A stretch of 64,000 nt of DNA from Entomomonas asaccharolytica (GCF_016653615.1 NZ_CP067393.1:1069673-1133672), one strand, 5' to 3'; shown: positions 45,950 to 56,353, counted from the stretch's first letter. Made by a program: numbers and translations. The notes: a model not told the origin generated them from the sequence alone.

Positions 45950-48094
45950 ATGATTTACTCAGGTAAAAACATTAAAGTTTTAATGCTCGAAAATAATATT
46001 GCTGAGTTGAATTTTGATGCTACAGATTCATCTGTAAATAAGTTTGATACATTAACTTTACAAGAATTGCAGCAAGCAGTCACTGCAATTAAAGCTGAGC
46101 AGTCAATTCAAGGATTATTAATAACAAGTAGTAAAGACACTTTTGTAGTGGGCGCGGATATCACAGAGTTTATTCCTTTATTCCGTGAGCCAGTAGCTAA
46201 GCAAAAGGAAACCTTTACAGCTGTCCATACATTATTTAATGAAATTGAAGATTTACCCTATCCAACAATTTCTGTTATCAATGGTTTAGCATTAGGTGGT
46301 GGCTTAGAAATAGCATTAACAACTGATTTTCGCGTGATGAGCACTACTGCGCAAATAGGTTTTCCTGAAGTTGGTTTAGGTATTTGTCCTGGTTATGGTG
46401 GAACTGTACGTTCCACACGTTTGATAGGATTAGCTAATGCGTTAACATGGATGACTACGGGTAAAAATAATAAAGCAGCCGTTGCATTACAATTAGGTGC
46501 AGTCAATGCAGTCGCTGAAAATGATCAATTAAAAGAAGTGGCTATAGATTTATTGAGAAAAGCAATTAAAGGTGAAATTGATTATACAAAACATCGCCAA
46601 GTCAAGCTTGACCCTGTGCAAGACAATGAAGCTGAACAGCAAGCAGCTTTTAAAGCAGCAGAAGAGGCTAATAGCAAAATGGCTGCGAATTATCCAGCCG
46701 TTGGTGAGATTATTAGTCTGTTGAAACAGAATATTAGCTTACCTCGTGATAAGGCTTTGTCGTTAGAAGTGGATAGTTTTATTAAACTGGGACAAACTGA
46801 TGTGGCTGCAAGTTTAATTGGCCTGTTTATGAATGAGCAGGTGATAAAACGTAAAGCGAAAGCTTATGTAAAGAAAGCTCAACCTGTAAATTATGCGGCA
46901 GTGCTGGGCGCAGGTATTATGGGGGGCGGTATTGCTTACCAATCAGCGGCCACTGGTACTCCTATTTTTATGAAAGATATTAATGACCATGCTAATGAAT
47001 TAGGTATGGCAGAGGCAAATAATATTCTTAGTAAAAATGTTAAACGTGGCAAGTTTACAGAACAACAAAAAAATGAAACATTACAACGTATTCATCCTAC
47101 GCTTAGTTATGATGGTTTCGATAAAGTAGATGTTGTCATTGAGGCGGTAGTAGAAAGCCCTAAAGTTAAAAAAATGGTATTGCCAGAGGTAGAAGCGAGT
47201 CTAAAAGATACGGCCATAGTCACCTCAAATACCTCTACTATTTCTATTAATTTATTGGCAGAATCTGTGAAACGTCCAGAGAATTTCTGTGGTATGCACT
47301 TTTTTAATCCTGTGCATGCCATGAAATTAGTGGAAGTCATCCGTGGTGAAAAAACCACTGAAAATACCATTGCTACTATTGTGGCTTATGCACAAAAGAT
47401 GGGTAAAGCACCTATTGTAGTTAATGATTGTCCAGGATTTTTAGTCAATCGCGTATTGTTCCCTTATTTAGGTGGTTTAGAATCGTTAATTGCGGATGGT
47501 GCTGATTTTGTTAAGGTAGATAAGGTAATGGAAGCATTTGGTTGGCCAATGGGACCTGCCTATCTATCTGATGTGATTGGTATGGATACCTGTTGGCACT
47601 GCCAAGAAGTATTATCTGATGGCTTTCCTGATCGGATGAAGAAAGAGGGTGAGGATGCCATTGCAGTTCTATATAAAGCAGAGCGATTGGGACAAAAGAA
47701 TGGTAAAGGATTCTATGTATACAGTAAAGATGATAGTGGTAGACCTAAAAAAGAAGCAGATTCAGTCACTTATGACTTACTTAAACCATTGGTTAAGCAA
47801 TCAAAAGAAATATCTGACCAAGAAATCTTAGAAAGAATGATGGTACCATTCTGTATGGAAACAGTCCGTAGTTTAGAGGAAGGTATTGTTGAAACAGCAG
47901 CAGAAGCAGATATGGCCATACTTTATGGCTTAGGTTTCCCTAGATTTAGAGGGGGCGCTTTACGTTATATTGATACCGTAGGGGTAGCCAACTTTGTGGC
48001 TATAGCTGATAAATATAAGAACTTAGGTGCTATTTATCATGCCACTGTTAAGTTACGTGAAATGGCTAAAACAGGCCAACGTTTCTTTGATTAA
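45950..48094 (+). CDS. fadB: FadB, fatty-acid oxidation complex alpha subunit
   Basis: The protein has 714 residues and two enzymes in one chain. The N-terminal enoyl-CoA hydratase/isomerase has catalytic Glu120 in G-G-G-L-E and Glu140 in F-P-E-V-G-L-G-I-C-P-G-Y-G-G-T. The 3-hydroxyacyl-CoA dehydrogenase has NAD site G-A-G-I-M-G-G-G-I-A and catalytic His in G-M-H-F-F-N-P-V-H. Length and pattern match Pseudomonas FadB (715). The thiolase subunit fadA, which normally follows directly, is absent. A hairpin and an unrelated small lipoprotein gene come next, so the thiolase must be encoded elsewhere or be lacking. Confidence 0.96.
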   Translation: MIYSGKNIKVLMLENNIAELNFDATDSSVNKFDTLTLQELQQAVTAIKAEQSIQGLLITSSKDTFVVGADITEFIPLFREPVAKQKETFTAVHTLFNEIEDLPYPTISVINGLALGGGLEIALTTDFRVMSTTAQIGFPEVGLGICPGYGGTVRSTRLIGLANALTWMTTGKNNKAAVALQLGAVNAVAENDQLKEVAIDLLRKAIKGEIDYTKHRQVKLDPVQDNEAEQQAAFKAAEEANSKMAANYPAVGEIISLLKQNISLPRDKALSLEVDSFIKLGQTDVAASLIGLFMNEQVIKRKAKAYVKKAQPVNYAAVLGAGIMGGGIAYQSAATGTPIFMKDINDHANELGMAEANNILSKNVKRGKFTEQQKNETLQRIHPTLSYDGFDKVDVVIEAVVESPKVKKMVLPEVEASLKDTAIVTSNTSTISINLLAESVKRPENFCGMHFFNPVHAMKLVEVIRGEKTTENTIATIVAYAQKMGKAPIVVNDCPGFLVNRVLFPYLGGLESLIADGADFVKVDKVMEAFGWPMGPAYLSDVIGMDTCWHCQEVLSDGFPDRMKKEGEDAIAVLYKAERLGQKNGKGFYVYSKDDSGRPKKEADSVTYDLLKPLVKQSKEISDQEILERMMVPFCMETVRSLEEGIVETAAEADMAILYGLGFPRFRGGALRYIDTVGVANFVAIADKYKNLGAIYHATVKLREMAKTGQRFFD

Positions 48095-48100
48095 ATATTG

Positions 48101-48130
48101 AGAGAGTTAGTCCTTTTCGGCTAACTCTCT
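48101..48130 (+). terminator. Hairpin after fadB
   Basis: A perfect 10-bp stem AGAGAGTTAG/CTAACTCTCT with a 10-base loop lies 6 bases past the fadB stop. It has no U tract, so termination is probable, not certain. Confidence 0.5.
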
Positions 48131-48148
48131 TATATAGAGGTTAAGATT

Positions 48149-48448
48149 TTGTTAAGAGATTATTGTTTAGGTGTTGTCATATTAGCTTTTTGTACTGCTT
48201 GTAGTACATCTGATGCTAATGTTACAGATAAGCGATCAAGTACTTTAGTTGAAGGGTCTGAAGCGTGGTTTGTTTGGGTTGATAGGCAAGTAGTAAGTGC
48301 TGATACTATGGGACATGGCCCTGATTTAGGTTCAGCGGAGTGGTGTGGAGTAATTGAGGCAAAACTATTTAATAGAGCGTCAGGCTTAGAGCCTTGTTCT
48401 ACTGCATGGAACAGTAAAGCAACCCAAAAATTACAAGCTAAAAAATAA
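48149..48448 (+). CDS. Small putative lipoprotein, 99 residues
   Basis: The N-terminus has a hydrophobic signal ending in L-A-F-C-T-A-C-S, a recognisable lipobox-like region with Cys at residue 18. The mature part is small and polar, with two further cysteines (E-W-C-G and E-P-C-S-T-A-W). The start is TTG 48149 with AGAGG 8 bases upstream; no better start is in frame. Function is unknown. It stands alone between fadB and the convergent adenylate cyclase gene. Confidence 0.6.
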   Translation: MLRDYCLGVVILAFCTACSTSDANVTDKRSSTLVEGSEAWFVWVDRQVVSADTMGHGPDLGSAEWCGVIEAKLFNRASGLEPCSTAWNSKATQKLQAKK

Positions 48449-48453
48449 TTAAT

Positions 48454-49797
48454 CTATTGTTTAGTGTTTTTTAACTCTTTAGCAGCTTGCTCCAATATAT
48501 TGATAATTTTTAGCTTATCTTCTGATTGAACATTAATACTGTCTAAATAAATAGAAAAACCTTTTGCTTCATGCTCAATGTAATAGCTTTCTTTATTTAG
48601 TTTACTACGTAGTCCAACAACCTCATAAATCCTAATTGGTCTAGAGAAACCTTTTACGGTGATTTCCCCTTTATCACGACAAAGAATAACATCTTTTATT
48701 AGGGCGTAAGTTTCTTCAGAAATAAGAATTTCACCAGGCTGAGCAGCGTTTTCAAGGCGGCTAGCTAAATTAACTTCGCGGCCTATAATGGTATAGTCCA
48801 TACGGGTATTAGCACCAAAATTCCCTACTGTACAAAAGCCCGTATTAATTCCTATGCGTATTTCTAAATGGTTAGTAATACCTTTGGATGTCCAGTAATT
48901 ACGAACATGTTTCATATGGTTTTGCATTGCTATGGCCATTGAAGTTGCTGCAATTGCATCTTTTTGTGCACCTAGGCTATTTGTGTCACCAAAAAATACC
49001 ATCATGCTATCACCCACAAACTTATCAATAGTGCCATTATAACTTTGAGCAATATTAGACATTTCCGTCAAATAGTGATTAAGCATTTCAGTGAGCACTT
49101 CAGACTCAAGCTCTTCTGATAGTTGTGTAAAATCTTTGATATCTGAGAAAAAAATAGTCAATTTTTTACGCTGTGTTTCAATACGCTCATATTTTTTTAT
49201 ACCAAAAATAGATTCCCATACTTGTGGTGAAATATATTTATTTAGTTTTTGAGCAATAATTTGTTGTTCTTTCTCATTATTTGCAATAATCTGTTTGAGT
49301 TTTATTTTCTCCAGTTCTCCTTGGTATATATAGCGGCCACAAACAAATAAATAAAGACCTGTGCAGAATACATTGATAATAATTAAAGTAGTAGGAGGCT
49401 GAGGAATAAAAGGTTGTTCAAATAGAATGGTAAAAACGGTAATAAAACAAAATAGTACAAAGATTGCTGCAAGTGTATATCTAGCATTGCTATTTAAGTA
49501 AGCATTAAAAATAATAGTGATAATAAACAATAAGGTAATGATATTGTTCTCACCTAATAATAACGCAACTAGGCTAACAACAGCTGCATCTAATAGAATA
49601 AGCGCTAGCTGATCTTGACGGTTTTTAGTGCCCGTTAAAGATGATAAATAACCAATGCATGGAGTTATAATTGCTAAACATAGTAAAACAATAAAGGTAG
49701 AACGTTCAAAATAGCCAATATATTGTCCTACAATAGCCGTAATAGCTAATGAAAAATAGGCAAAAAAACGTAAGTGATAAAGAGAAATTTTCTGCAT
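48454..49797 (-). CDS. cyaB: CyaB-type class III adenylate cyclase
   Basis: The protein has 447 residues. Six hydrophobic helices form an N-terminal membrane domain (MASE2-like), followed by a class III cyclase domain. It has F-S-D-I-K-D-F-T with the metal-binding Asp, I-D-K-F-V-G-D-S-M-M-V-F-F-G-D with the adenine-selective Lys, and M-D-Y-T-I-I-G-R-E-V-N-L-A-S-R-L-E with the matching Asp. The Lys and Asp at these positions point to ATP and not GTP. In P. aeruginosa CyaB makes the cAMP that activates Vfr and is stimulated through FimL and the Chp system. fimL lies at 22118-24331 in the same window. Confidence 0.9.
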   Translation of the reverse strand: MQKISLYHLRFFAYFSLAITAIVGQYIGYFERSTFIVLLCLAIITPCIGYLSSLTGTKNRQDQLALILLDAAVVSLVALLLGENNIITLLFIITIIFNAYLNSNARYTLAAIFVLFCFITVFTILFEQPFIPQPPTTLIIINVFCTGLYLFVCGRYIYQGELEKIKLKQIIANNEKEQQIIAQKLNKYISPQVWESIFGIKKYERIETQRKKLTIFFSDIKDFTQLSEELESEVLTEMLNHYLTEMSNIAQSYNGTIDKFVGDSMMVFFGDTNSLGAQKDAIAATSMAIAMQNHMKHVRNYWTSKGITNHLEIRIGINTGFCTVGNFGANTRMDYTIIGREVNLASRLENAAQPGEILISEETYALIKDVILCRDKGEITVKGFSRPIRIYEVVGLRSKLNKESYYIEHEAKGFSIYLDSINVQSEDKLKIINILEQAAKELKNTKQ

Positions 49798-50076
49798 TAA
49801 GTTATTGTCTTAATAAGGTTAATAATTGTTAATTACTATAAATTATTAAATTATAGGCAATGATGACTATCATTACTACGAATTTATGGTGTTATTGTTA
49901 TAATTATGTAAAATAAAAGTATATATTTTAAGAAAAAAACAATATTTTTTATTTTGTCATAGTTTTTAATAAGCTTTTTGGATGACTTATTGTTAATAAC
50001 ACACTAAAATACTCCATTTTAATTTAAGAGGGGGCGGAATCCCCATTCTTCATTGTATGTGCTACGAGGAAAATTC

Positions 50077-51393
50077 ATGCAAGTTTCTGTTGAAAACACT
50101 TCTGCTATTGCTCGCCGTATGACTATTGAGATTCCTAGTAATCTTATTCAATCAGAAGTAGGAAAACGTTTAAAAAACGCGGTTGGTCATGCGAAAATGA
50201 ATGGTTTTCGTCCTGGTAAAGTTTCTAAAACTACTGAAAAACGTTATAGAGATTCAATTCTACAAGATATTATGTGGGAAAATTTTGAGCAAGCATTGAA
50301 AGATCAGAATATTGCTCCTGCAGGTCAGCCTTCTGCTATAGAGCCAGAAGAGTTTGTACAAGGTAAAGATTTTAAATATGTGGTTGATTTTGATATAGCA
50401 CCAGCAGAAATTGAGCTTGTTGATCATTCTGATATTGAAGTAACTCGCCCTGTGCATGAATTAACAGATTTAGACGTAGAAGAAATGATTACGGCTTTAA
50501 GAAAGCAAGCTTCTACTTTTAAAGAAGTTGATCGTGAAGCAAAAAATGAAGATCGTATTATTATTGATTTCGTTGGAAAGTTAGATGGTGAGCCATTTGA
50601 AGGCGGTACAGCGAATGAACAAGCTTTAGTGTTAGGTTCAAAGCAAATGATTCCTGGCTTTGAAGATGCTTTAATAGGTGTTAAACAAGGTGAAGAACGT
50701 ACTTTTAACGTAACATTCCCTGCTGATTATCATGCTGAAAACTTAAAAGGTAAAGAAGTTGAGTTTACTGTTAAAGTTTCTAAAGTAGAAGAAATTGAGT
50801 TAGCTCCTTTAGACGAAGCTTTATTTAAGCGCTATGGTATGGCAGAAGGTGATGTTGAGAAATTTACTGCAGAAGTGCGTAAAAACATGGAGCGTGAATT
50901 ACGTCAAGCACTTAAAGGTAAATTGAAGAATCAAATATTTGCTGCCTTGTTGAAAAAGTATGATGTAGAGTTACCAAGAGTTTGGATTGATGGTGAAGCG
51001 TCAGCATTGCGTGATCAATCGATCAATCAAATGAATGCGCAGTATGGTATGCAATTAAATCCACAAGATTTCCCATTTGATCGCTTCAAAGAAAAAGCTA
51101 AAAATCGTATTTTATTAGGTATGATTATTAGAAAAATTATTGAGAAGAATGAAATTAAAGCCGATGAAGTACGTGTCAATGCAATGATTGAGGATATTGC
51201 TTCAGTTTATGAAGATCCAAAAGAAGTAATTGCACAGTTAAATGAAGATAAACAAGGTTTAGAAGGTATTCGTTCTGTTGTATTAGAAGAACAAGTGGTT
51301 GACTTGTTATTAGGACAAGCCAAAGTAACTGATAAACCAATGGATTATCAAGAGGCAGTTAGACCTAATGAAGAAATGCATCTAGATGTCTAA
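50077..51393 (+). CDS. tig: Trigger factor, ribosome-associated chaperone
   Basis: The protein has 438 residues. The ribosome-binding signature G-F-R-P-G-K-V is near residue 45, and the FKBP-like domain (D-R-I-I-I-D-F-V-G-K-L-D-G-E-P-F) and helical C-terminal domain are complete. The start ATG 50077 has GAGGA 6 bases upstream. An upstream ATG at 50053 is in frame but adds eight unconserved residues. It heads the tig-clpP-clpX-lon-hupB-ppiD block conserved in Pseudomonas. A short GGGG/CCCC hairpin sits in the leader at 50031-50044. Confidence 0.96.
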   Translation: MQVSVENTSAIARRMTIEIPSNLIQSEVGKRLKNAVGHAKMNGFRPGKVSKTTEKRYRDSILQDIMWENFEQALKDQNIAPAGQPSAIEPEEFVQGKDFKYVVDFDIAPAEIELVDHSDIEVTRPVHELTDLDVEEMITALRKQASTFKEVDREAKNEDRIIIDFVGKLDGEPFEGGTANEQALVLGSKQMIPGFEDALIGVKQGEERTFNVTFPADYHAENLKGKEVEFTVKVSKVEEIELAPLDEALFKRYGMAEGDVEKFTAEVRKNMERELRQALKGKLKNQIFAALLKKYDVELPRVWIDGEASALRDQSINQMNAQYGMQLNPQDFPFDRFKEKAKNRILLGMIIRKIIEKNEIKADEVRVNAMIEDIASVYEDPKEVIAQLNEDKQGLEGIRSVVLEEQVVDLLLGQAKVTDKPMDYQEAVRPNEEMHLDV

Positions 51394-51430
51394 TTGCTAA
51401 TTTTAAAGATATTTAGTAATAATAAATAGA

Positions 51431-51451
51431 AAGCCAGCTTTATGCTGGCTT
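51431..51451 (+). terminator. Hairpin between tig and clpP
   Basis: An 8-bp stem AAGCCAGC/GCTGGCTT with a 5-base loop has almost no U tract and may be an attenuating or mRNA-processing element instead of a full stop. Confidence 0.45.
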
Positions 51452-51488
51452 ATTACGCCTTTGAAAATAGAGATTGAGGAAAAGTAAA

Positions 51489-52124
51489 GTGTCAAAATCC
51501 ATTTTACAACAAATGAGTAATATTGAAGCAGCTGGTGGTCTTGTGCCAATGGTTGTTGAGCAATCTTCGCGTGGCGAGCGAGCTTATGATATCTACTCAC
51601 GACTACTGAAAGAAAGAATTATTTTTTTAGTAGGGCAAGTTGAAGATTACATGGCTAACTTGATTGTTGCTCAGCTATTATTTCTAGAGGCAGAAAATCC
51701 AGATAAGGATATTCATCTTTATATTAACTCTCCTGGTGGGGTGGTAACAGCAGGCATGGCTATCTATGATGTGATGCAGTTTATCAAACCAGATGTGTCT
51801 ACTACCTGTATTGGTCAGGCTGCTAGCATGGGTGCTTTATTATTAGCAGGTGGTGCAGCTGGTAAGCGTTATGCTTTACCTCATTCTCGTGTGATGATTC
51901 ATCAACCGCTAGGCGGATTTCAAGGGCAGGCTTCTGATATTGAAATTCATGCTCGTGAAATATTAAGTATCAGAGAGCGCCTAAATGCAGTATTGGCGAA
52001 ACATACAGGGCAACCTTTAGATATAATAGCGCGTGATACTGATAGAGATAATTTTATGAGTGCACAAGCCTCTGTAGAATATGGGATAATTGATAAAGTA
52101 TTGACGAGTCGTACAGCTATTTAA
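51489..52124 (+). CDS. clpP: ClpP, ATP-dependent protease proteolytic subunit
   Basis: The protein has 211 residues. The catalytic Ser114 is in Q-A-A-S-M-G-A, His138 in M-I-H-Q-P-L-G-G, and the downstream Asp in D-T-D-R-D is intact. It forms the tetradecameric barrel used by ClpX and ClpA. The start is GTG 51489, placed 8 bases after GAGGA. The TTG at 51474 would contain that ribosome-binding site inside the coding sequence. clpX follows after 84 bases. Confidence 0.96.
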   Translation: MSKSILQQMSNIEAAGGLVPMVVEQSSRGERAYDIYSRLLKERIIFLVGQVEDYMANLIVAQLLFLEAENPDKDIHLYINSPGGVVTAGMAIYDVMQFIKPDVSTTCIGQAASMGALLLAGGAAGKRYALPHSRVMIHQPLGGFQGQASDIEIHAREILSIRERLNAVLAKHTGQPLDIIARDTDRDNFMSAQASVEYGIIDKVLTSRTAI

Positions 52125-52208
52125 TAGATTAGTGAATAAATTGACTTGAAAACGGCAAATTTAGCCCCATTTATTCTGTGTAATGTATACGTAACTTGGA
52201 TTAATTGA

Positions 52209-53495
52209 ATGACTGATATTCATAATAGTGACAATAACGGTAAGCTTCTTTACTGTTCTTTTTGTGGTAAGAGTCAGCATGAGGTTCGTAAGCTGATTGC
52301 AGGCCCAGACGTCTTTATTTGTGATGAATGTGTCGGTCTGTGCGATGATATTATTCGTGAAGAAATTCAGGATCAGCAGGTTTCTGGTAATGACGATCAG
52401 AAATTGCCGTCACCGAAAGAAATTAGTGGTATTTTAGATCAGTATGTTATTGGTCAAGAACGAGCTAAAAAGATTTTGGCGGTAGCTGTTTATAATCACT
52501 ATAAACGTTTAAATCGTCGTGATCGTAAAGATGATGAAATTGAATTAGGTAAAAGTAATATCTTATTGATTGGCCCTACGGGGTCTGGCAAGACATTATT
52601 AGCCGAAACATTGGCGCGTTTATTAAATGTACCTTTTGCCATAGCTGATGCAACTACGCTAACTGAAGCAGGCTATGTAGGTGAGGATGTTGAAAATATC
52701 ATCCAAAAGTTGTTACAGCGTTGTGATTATGATATAGAAAAAGCTCAAATGGGTATTGTCTATATTGATGAGATTGATAAGATTTCTCGTAAATCTGATA
52801 ATCCTTCTATCACCCGTGATGTTTCAGGCGAGGGTGTACAACAAGCTTTACTAAAGTTAATTGAAGGTACTGTTGCTTCTGTTCCTCCACAAGGTGGACG
52901 TAAACATCCACAGCAAGAGTTTCTACAAGTAGATACTAAAAATATTTTATTTATCTGTGGTGGCGCTTTTGCTGGCCTTGAAAAAGTGATTCAAAGTCGC
53001 TCAGAGCCTGGTGGTATCGGTTTTAGTGCAGATGTTCGTAGTAAAGATACTTCAAAAAAATTAAGCCAAGCTTTAAGTGAAGTAGAACCAGATGATTTAG
53101 TTAAATATGGTTTGATTCCAGAGTTTGTAGGGCGTTTACCTGTTATTGCAACGTTAGAAGAGCTTAACGAAGAAGCATTGGTTGAGATTTTAATAGAGCC
53201 TAAAAATGCCTTAACCAAGCAATATGAAAAGCTGTTTGAAATGGAAGGCGTTGAGTTAGAGTTTCGTGAAGATGCGTTAAAAGCTATTGCAAAAAAAGCA
53301 TTAGAGCGAAAAATAGGTGCTCGTGGCCTACGTTCAATATTAGAAGGTATTTTATTAGATACGATGTATGAAATCCCTTCACATCAAAATATCAGTAAGG
53401 TCATTATTGATGACAATGTAGTTACTGGTGGTAAACCATTGTTGATGTATACAAATGATGAGCAACCAAAAACAGCAGTATCCGATGCACAGTAA
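52209..53495 (+). CDS. clpX: ClpX, AAA+ unfoldase of ClpXP
   Basis: The protein has 428 residues. The N-terminal zinc domain has Cys16, Cys19, Cys38 and Cys41. Walker A GPTGSGKT is at 122-129, the pore loop G-Y-V-G is present in T-E-A-G-Y-V-G-E-D, and the ClpP-docking I-G-F loop appears as G-G-I-G-F-S. It recognises and unfolds tagged substrates for ClpP. It lies between clpP and lon, as in most gammaproteobacteria. Confidence 0.97.
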   Translation: MTDIHNSDNNGKLLYCSFCGKSQHEVRKLIAGPDVFICDECVGLCDDIIREEIQDQQVSGNDDQKLPSPKEISGILDQYVIGQERAKKILAVAVYNHYKRLNRRDRKDDEIELGKSNILLIGPTGSGKTLLAETLARLLNVPFAIADATTLTEAGYVGEDVENIIQKLLQRCDYDIEKAQMGIVYIDEIDKISRKSDNPSITRDVSGEGVQQALLKLIEGTVASVPPQGGRKHPQQEFLQVDTKNILFICGGAFAGLEKVIQSRSEPGGIGFSADVRSKDTSKKLSQALSEVEPDDLVKYGLIPEFVGRLPVIATLEELNEEALVEILIEPKNALTKQYEKLFEMEGVELEFREDALKAIAKKALERKIGARGLRSILEGILLDTMYEIPSHQNISKVIIDDNVVTGGKPLLMYTNDEQPKTAVSDAQ

Positions 53496-53545
53496 TATTA
53501 AGCCCTATATTATTTTTTAGTATAGGGTTTAATGTAATAAATTAG

Positions 53546-53554
53546 TGTTATACT
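53546..53554 (+). promoter_or_regulatory. Putative extended -10 promoter of lon
   Basis: TGT-TATACT, an extended -10 hexamer, lies 31 bases before the lon ATG. No good -35 element is seen, as is usual for extended -10 promoters. Heat-shock control cannot be judged. Confidence 0.4.
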
Positions 53555-53584
53555 GCTACACGTATTAATTCTTATTCCCTTTAC

Positions 53585-55999
53585 ATGCCAGAGTTGACTA
53601 TGAATATAACACCTGACGTGCCTCTATTACCTTTAAGAGATGTGGTGGTTTATCCTCATATGATAATTCCACTTTTCGTAGGTAGAGAGAAGTCTATTGA
53701 AGCATTAGAAATTGCCATGCAAGGGGATAGAAAAATTCTGTTGTTGGCGCAAAAAAATCCTAGTGATGATGAACCTTCTGAGAAGGGACTCTACACTATA
53801 GGGACTTATGCTACTATTCTACAAATGCTCCGTTTACCAGATGGTACTGTTAAATTACTAGTAGAGGGTGAGAAGCGAGCTAGCGTTGAATCAATTGATC
53901 TTAAAAGTGATTATTGCAAAGCTGCGATCAGTTTAATAGACGAGCAGGTGCTGGAAGGTGAAAAAGTTGAAGTACTTAATCGTACTTTAATCAGTCAATT
54001 TGAACATTATGTACAACTTGGTAAAAAAGTACCTTCTGAAGTGCTTTCTTCATTAAATGATATTACTGATACAGGTCGTTTAGTAGATACTATTGCTGTA
54101 CATATGTCTTTGAAAATAGAACAAAAGCAAGAAATTTTAGAGATTATTGATTTGGCTGATCGTGTGGATCATGTACTTTCACAATTAGACACTGAAATGG
54201 AGTTGTTACAGTTAGAGAAACGTATTCGCGCTCGTGTAAAAAAACAAATGGAGCGTAGTCAAAGAGAGTACTACCTTAACGAGCAAATGAAGGCTATTCA
54301 AAAAGAGTTAGGTACCTCAGAAGATGGTACTAATGAAATTGATGAGCTTAGCCAACGCATTGAAAAAGCAGGAATGACCAAAGAAGCTTTAGAAAAAGCT
54401 CAGGTTGAGTTAAACAAATTACGCCAGATGTCACCAATGTCTGCTGAAGCTACAGTAGTTCGTTCCTATTTAGATGCATTAATCAATGTACCATGGAAAG
54501 TTAAAAGTAAAGTAAGATTAGATTTGCCTAAAGCAGAGCAAATTCTAGAAGAAGACCATTATGGTTTAGAGGAAGTTAAAGAGCGTATTTTAGAGTATTT
54601 AGCTGTTCAAAAGCGCGTTAAAAAATTAAAGGGCCCTATACTTTGCTTAGTGGGGCCACCTGGTGTTGGTAAAACTTCATTAGCAGGCTCTATAGCAAGA
54701 GCAACTAATCGTAAGTTTGTCAGAATGGCATTGGGTGGGGTACGTGATGAGGCTGAAATCAGAGGTCACCGTCGTACTTATATTGGCTCGATGCCTGGTC
54801 GTATTATTCAAAAAATGACTAAAGTAGGGGTGAGAAATCCACTATTTTTGCTTGATGAAGTAGATAAAATGTCAAGTGATATGCGTGGCGATCCTGCATC
54901 TGCTTTATTAGAGGTATTGGATCCAGAACAAAACCATAACTTCAATGATCATTATCTCGAGGTAGATTATGATTTATCTGATGTAATGTTTGTTTGTACT
55001 TCAAACTCTATGAATATTCCACCTGCCTTATTGGATCGGATGGAGATTATCCGTTTACCGGGCTATACTGAAGATGAAAAGGTCAATATTGCGCAGCGTT
55101 ATTTGGTGCCTAAGCAGTTGGAAGCCAATGGTTTAAAAGATAAGGAAGTGTCTTTTTTAGAGTCGGCACTACGTGATATTATTCGTTATTATACGCGAGA
55201 AGCTGGTGTACGTGACTTGGAACGGCAAATCGCTAAAGTTTGTCGGAAAATAGTCAAAAAGAATGTTGCTAAGTCTAAGGTGACCTTAATTAAGGTAAAA
55301 CCTGTTAGTTTAGAAGAATTACTAGGTGTACGTAAGTACAGTTATGGTAAAGCAGAAGAGCAAGACCAAATTGGCCAAGTAACAGGGCTTGCTTGGACAC
55401 AAGTAGGTGGTGAGTTATTGACTATTGAAGCTGTGGTTGTGGATGGTAAAAGCCAAACCATTCGAACAGGCTCTTTAGGTGATGTAATGCTTGAATCGAT
55501 TACTGCTGCTTTGACAGTGGTACGTAGTAGAGCTAATACATTGGGATTAGCTAGTAATTTTTATGAGAAAAAAGATATTCATATCCATATTCCTGAAGGT
55601 GCTACACCCAAAGATGGGCCTAGTGCAGGGATAGGTATGTGCACGGCTTTGGTTTCTGCATTAACTGCTATTCCAGTGAAAGCAGATGTGGCAATGACTG
55701 GAGAAATTACATTACGAGGGGAAGTACTTGCTATTGGTGGATTGAAAGAGAAACTATTAGCAGCTCGTCGTGGTGGCATTAAAACCGTCATTATACCTCA
55801 GGAGAATATGCGAGATCTTAAGGAAATACCAAAGAACATTTTAAGTGACTTACAAATTAAGCCTGTTAAGTGGATTGATGAGGTTTTGCAAGTTGCTTTA
55901 CAGTATATGCCCGAGCCTTTAGAGGTTGTAGATGGAAATGTAACTACTAAAGACGAAAAGCATGATAAAGCAGATACAAAGCATGTAAGTACCCATTGA
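53585..55999 (+). CDS. lon: Lon, ATP-dependent serine protease
   Basis: The protein has 804 residues: N-terminal substrate domain (L-P-L-L-P-L-R-D-V-V-V-Y-P-H-type start), AAA+ module with Walker A GPPGVGKT at 357-364, and peptidase domain with catalytic Ser680 in K-D-G-P-S-A-G-I-G and the Lys downstream. It degrades misfolded and regulatory proteins. ATG 53585 lacks a clear ribosome-binding site. A second in-frame ATG at 53600 would remove only five residues and remains possible. It is followed by hupB after 81 bases. Confidence 0.97.
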   Translation: MPELTMNITPDVPLLPLRDVVVYPHMIIPLFVGREKSIEALEIAMQGDRKILLLAQKNPSDDEPSEKGLYTIGTYATILQMLRLPDGTVKLLVEGEKRASVESIDLKSDYCKAAISLIDEQVLEGEKVEVLNRTLISQFEHYVQLGKKVPSEVLSSLNDITDTGRLVDTIAVHMSLKIEQKQEILEIIDLADRVDHVLSQLDTEMELLQLEKRIRARVKKQMERSQREYYLNEQMKAIQKELGTSEDGTNEIDELSQRIEKAGMTKEALEKAQVELNKLRQMSPMSAEATVVRSYLDALINVPWKVKSKVRLDLPKAEQILEEDHYGLEEVKERILEYLAVQKRVKKLKGPILCLVGPPGVGKTSLAGSIARATNRKFVRMALGGVRDEAEIRGHRRTYIGSMPGRIIQKMTKVGVRNPLFLLDEVDKMSSDMRGDPASALLEVLDPEQNHNFNDHYLEVDYDLSDVMFVCTSNSMNIPPALLDRMEIIRLPGYTEDEKVNIAQRYLVPKQLEANGLKDKEVSFLESALRDIIRYYTREAGVRDLERQIAKVCRKIVKKNVAKSKVTLIKVKPVSLEELLGVRKYSYGKAEEQDQIGQVTGLAWTQVGGELLTIEAVVVDGKSQTIRTGSLGDVMLESITAALTVVRSRANTLGLASNFYEKKDIHIHIPEGATPKDGPSAGIGMCTALVSALTAIPVKADVAMTGEITLRGEVLAIGGLKEKLLAARRGGIKTVIIPQENMRDLKEIPKNILSDLQIKPVKWIDEVLQVALQYMPEPLEVVDGNVTTKDEKHDKADTKHVSTH

Positions 56000-56028
56000 A
56001 GTTTGCTACTATAAGCATTTAACGAATA

Positions 56029-56037
56029 TGGTATAAT
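56029..56037 (+). promoter_or_regulatory. Extended -10 promoter of hupB
   Basis: TGG-TATAAT is a perfect extended -10 element 43 bases before the hupB GTG, in the lon-hupB spacer. It would let hupB be transcribed independently of lon. Confidence 0.55.
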
Positions 56038-56080
56038 GGCTTTGTTTTTTTAAACAAACTTGAGTTAAGAGGGATAGCGT

Positions 56081-56353
56081 GTGAATAAGTCAGAATTAAT
56101 AGATGCCTTGGCAACAAAAGCAGGTATTACTAAAACAGCGGCTGGTGTTGCCTTAGATGCAGTTTTAGCATCTGTTACTGAAGCTTTACAAACTGGTGAT
56201 TCTGTAGCCTTAGTTGGTTTTGGTACGTTTAGTGTAAAAGAGCGTGCTGCTCGTACTGGACGTAATCCTAAAACTAAAGAACCAATTAAAATTGCAGCAT
56301 CTAAAGTGCCTTCTTTTAAAGCAGGTAAGTCTTTAAAAGATGCTGTAGTTTAA
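56081..56353 (+). CDS. hupB: HU-beta nucleoid protein
   Basis: The protein has 90 residues, exactly the HU core ([16 protein letters not shown], beta-arm [18 protein letters not shown]). The start is GTG 56081 with AGAGGG upstream. It lies between lon and ppiD, the classical hupB position. Unlike the second HU at 31491-31799 it has no basic tail. Confidence 0.96.
   Translation: MNKSELIDALATKAGITKTAAGVALDAVLASVTEALQTGDSVALVGFGTFSVKERAARTGRNPKTKEPIKIAASKVPSFKAGKSLKDAVV

Noticed and set aside
49859-49874. AATGAT-GACT-ATCATT resembling a Fur box between cyaB and tig
   Set aside because: Only a partial match to the 19-bp consensus with wrong centre spacing; neither gene is an iron gene.
50031-50044. 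GGGG-CGGAAT-CCCC hairpin in the tig leader as a riboswitch or thermosensor
   Set aside because: Only a four-base stem, well clear of the ribosome-binding site; no conserved motif.
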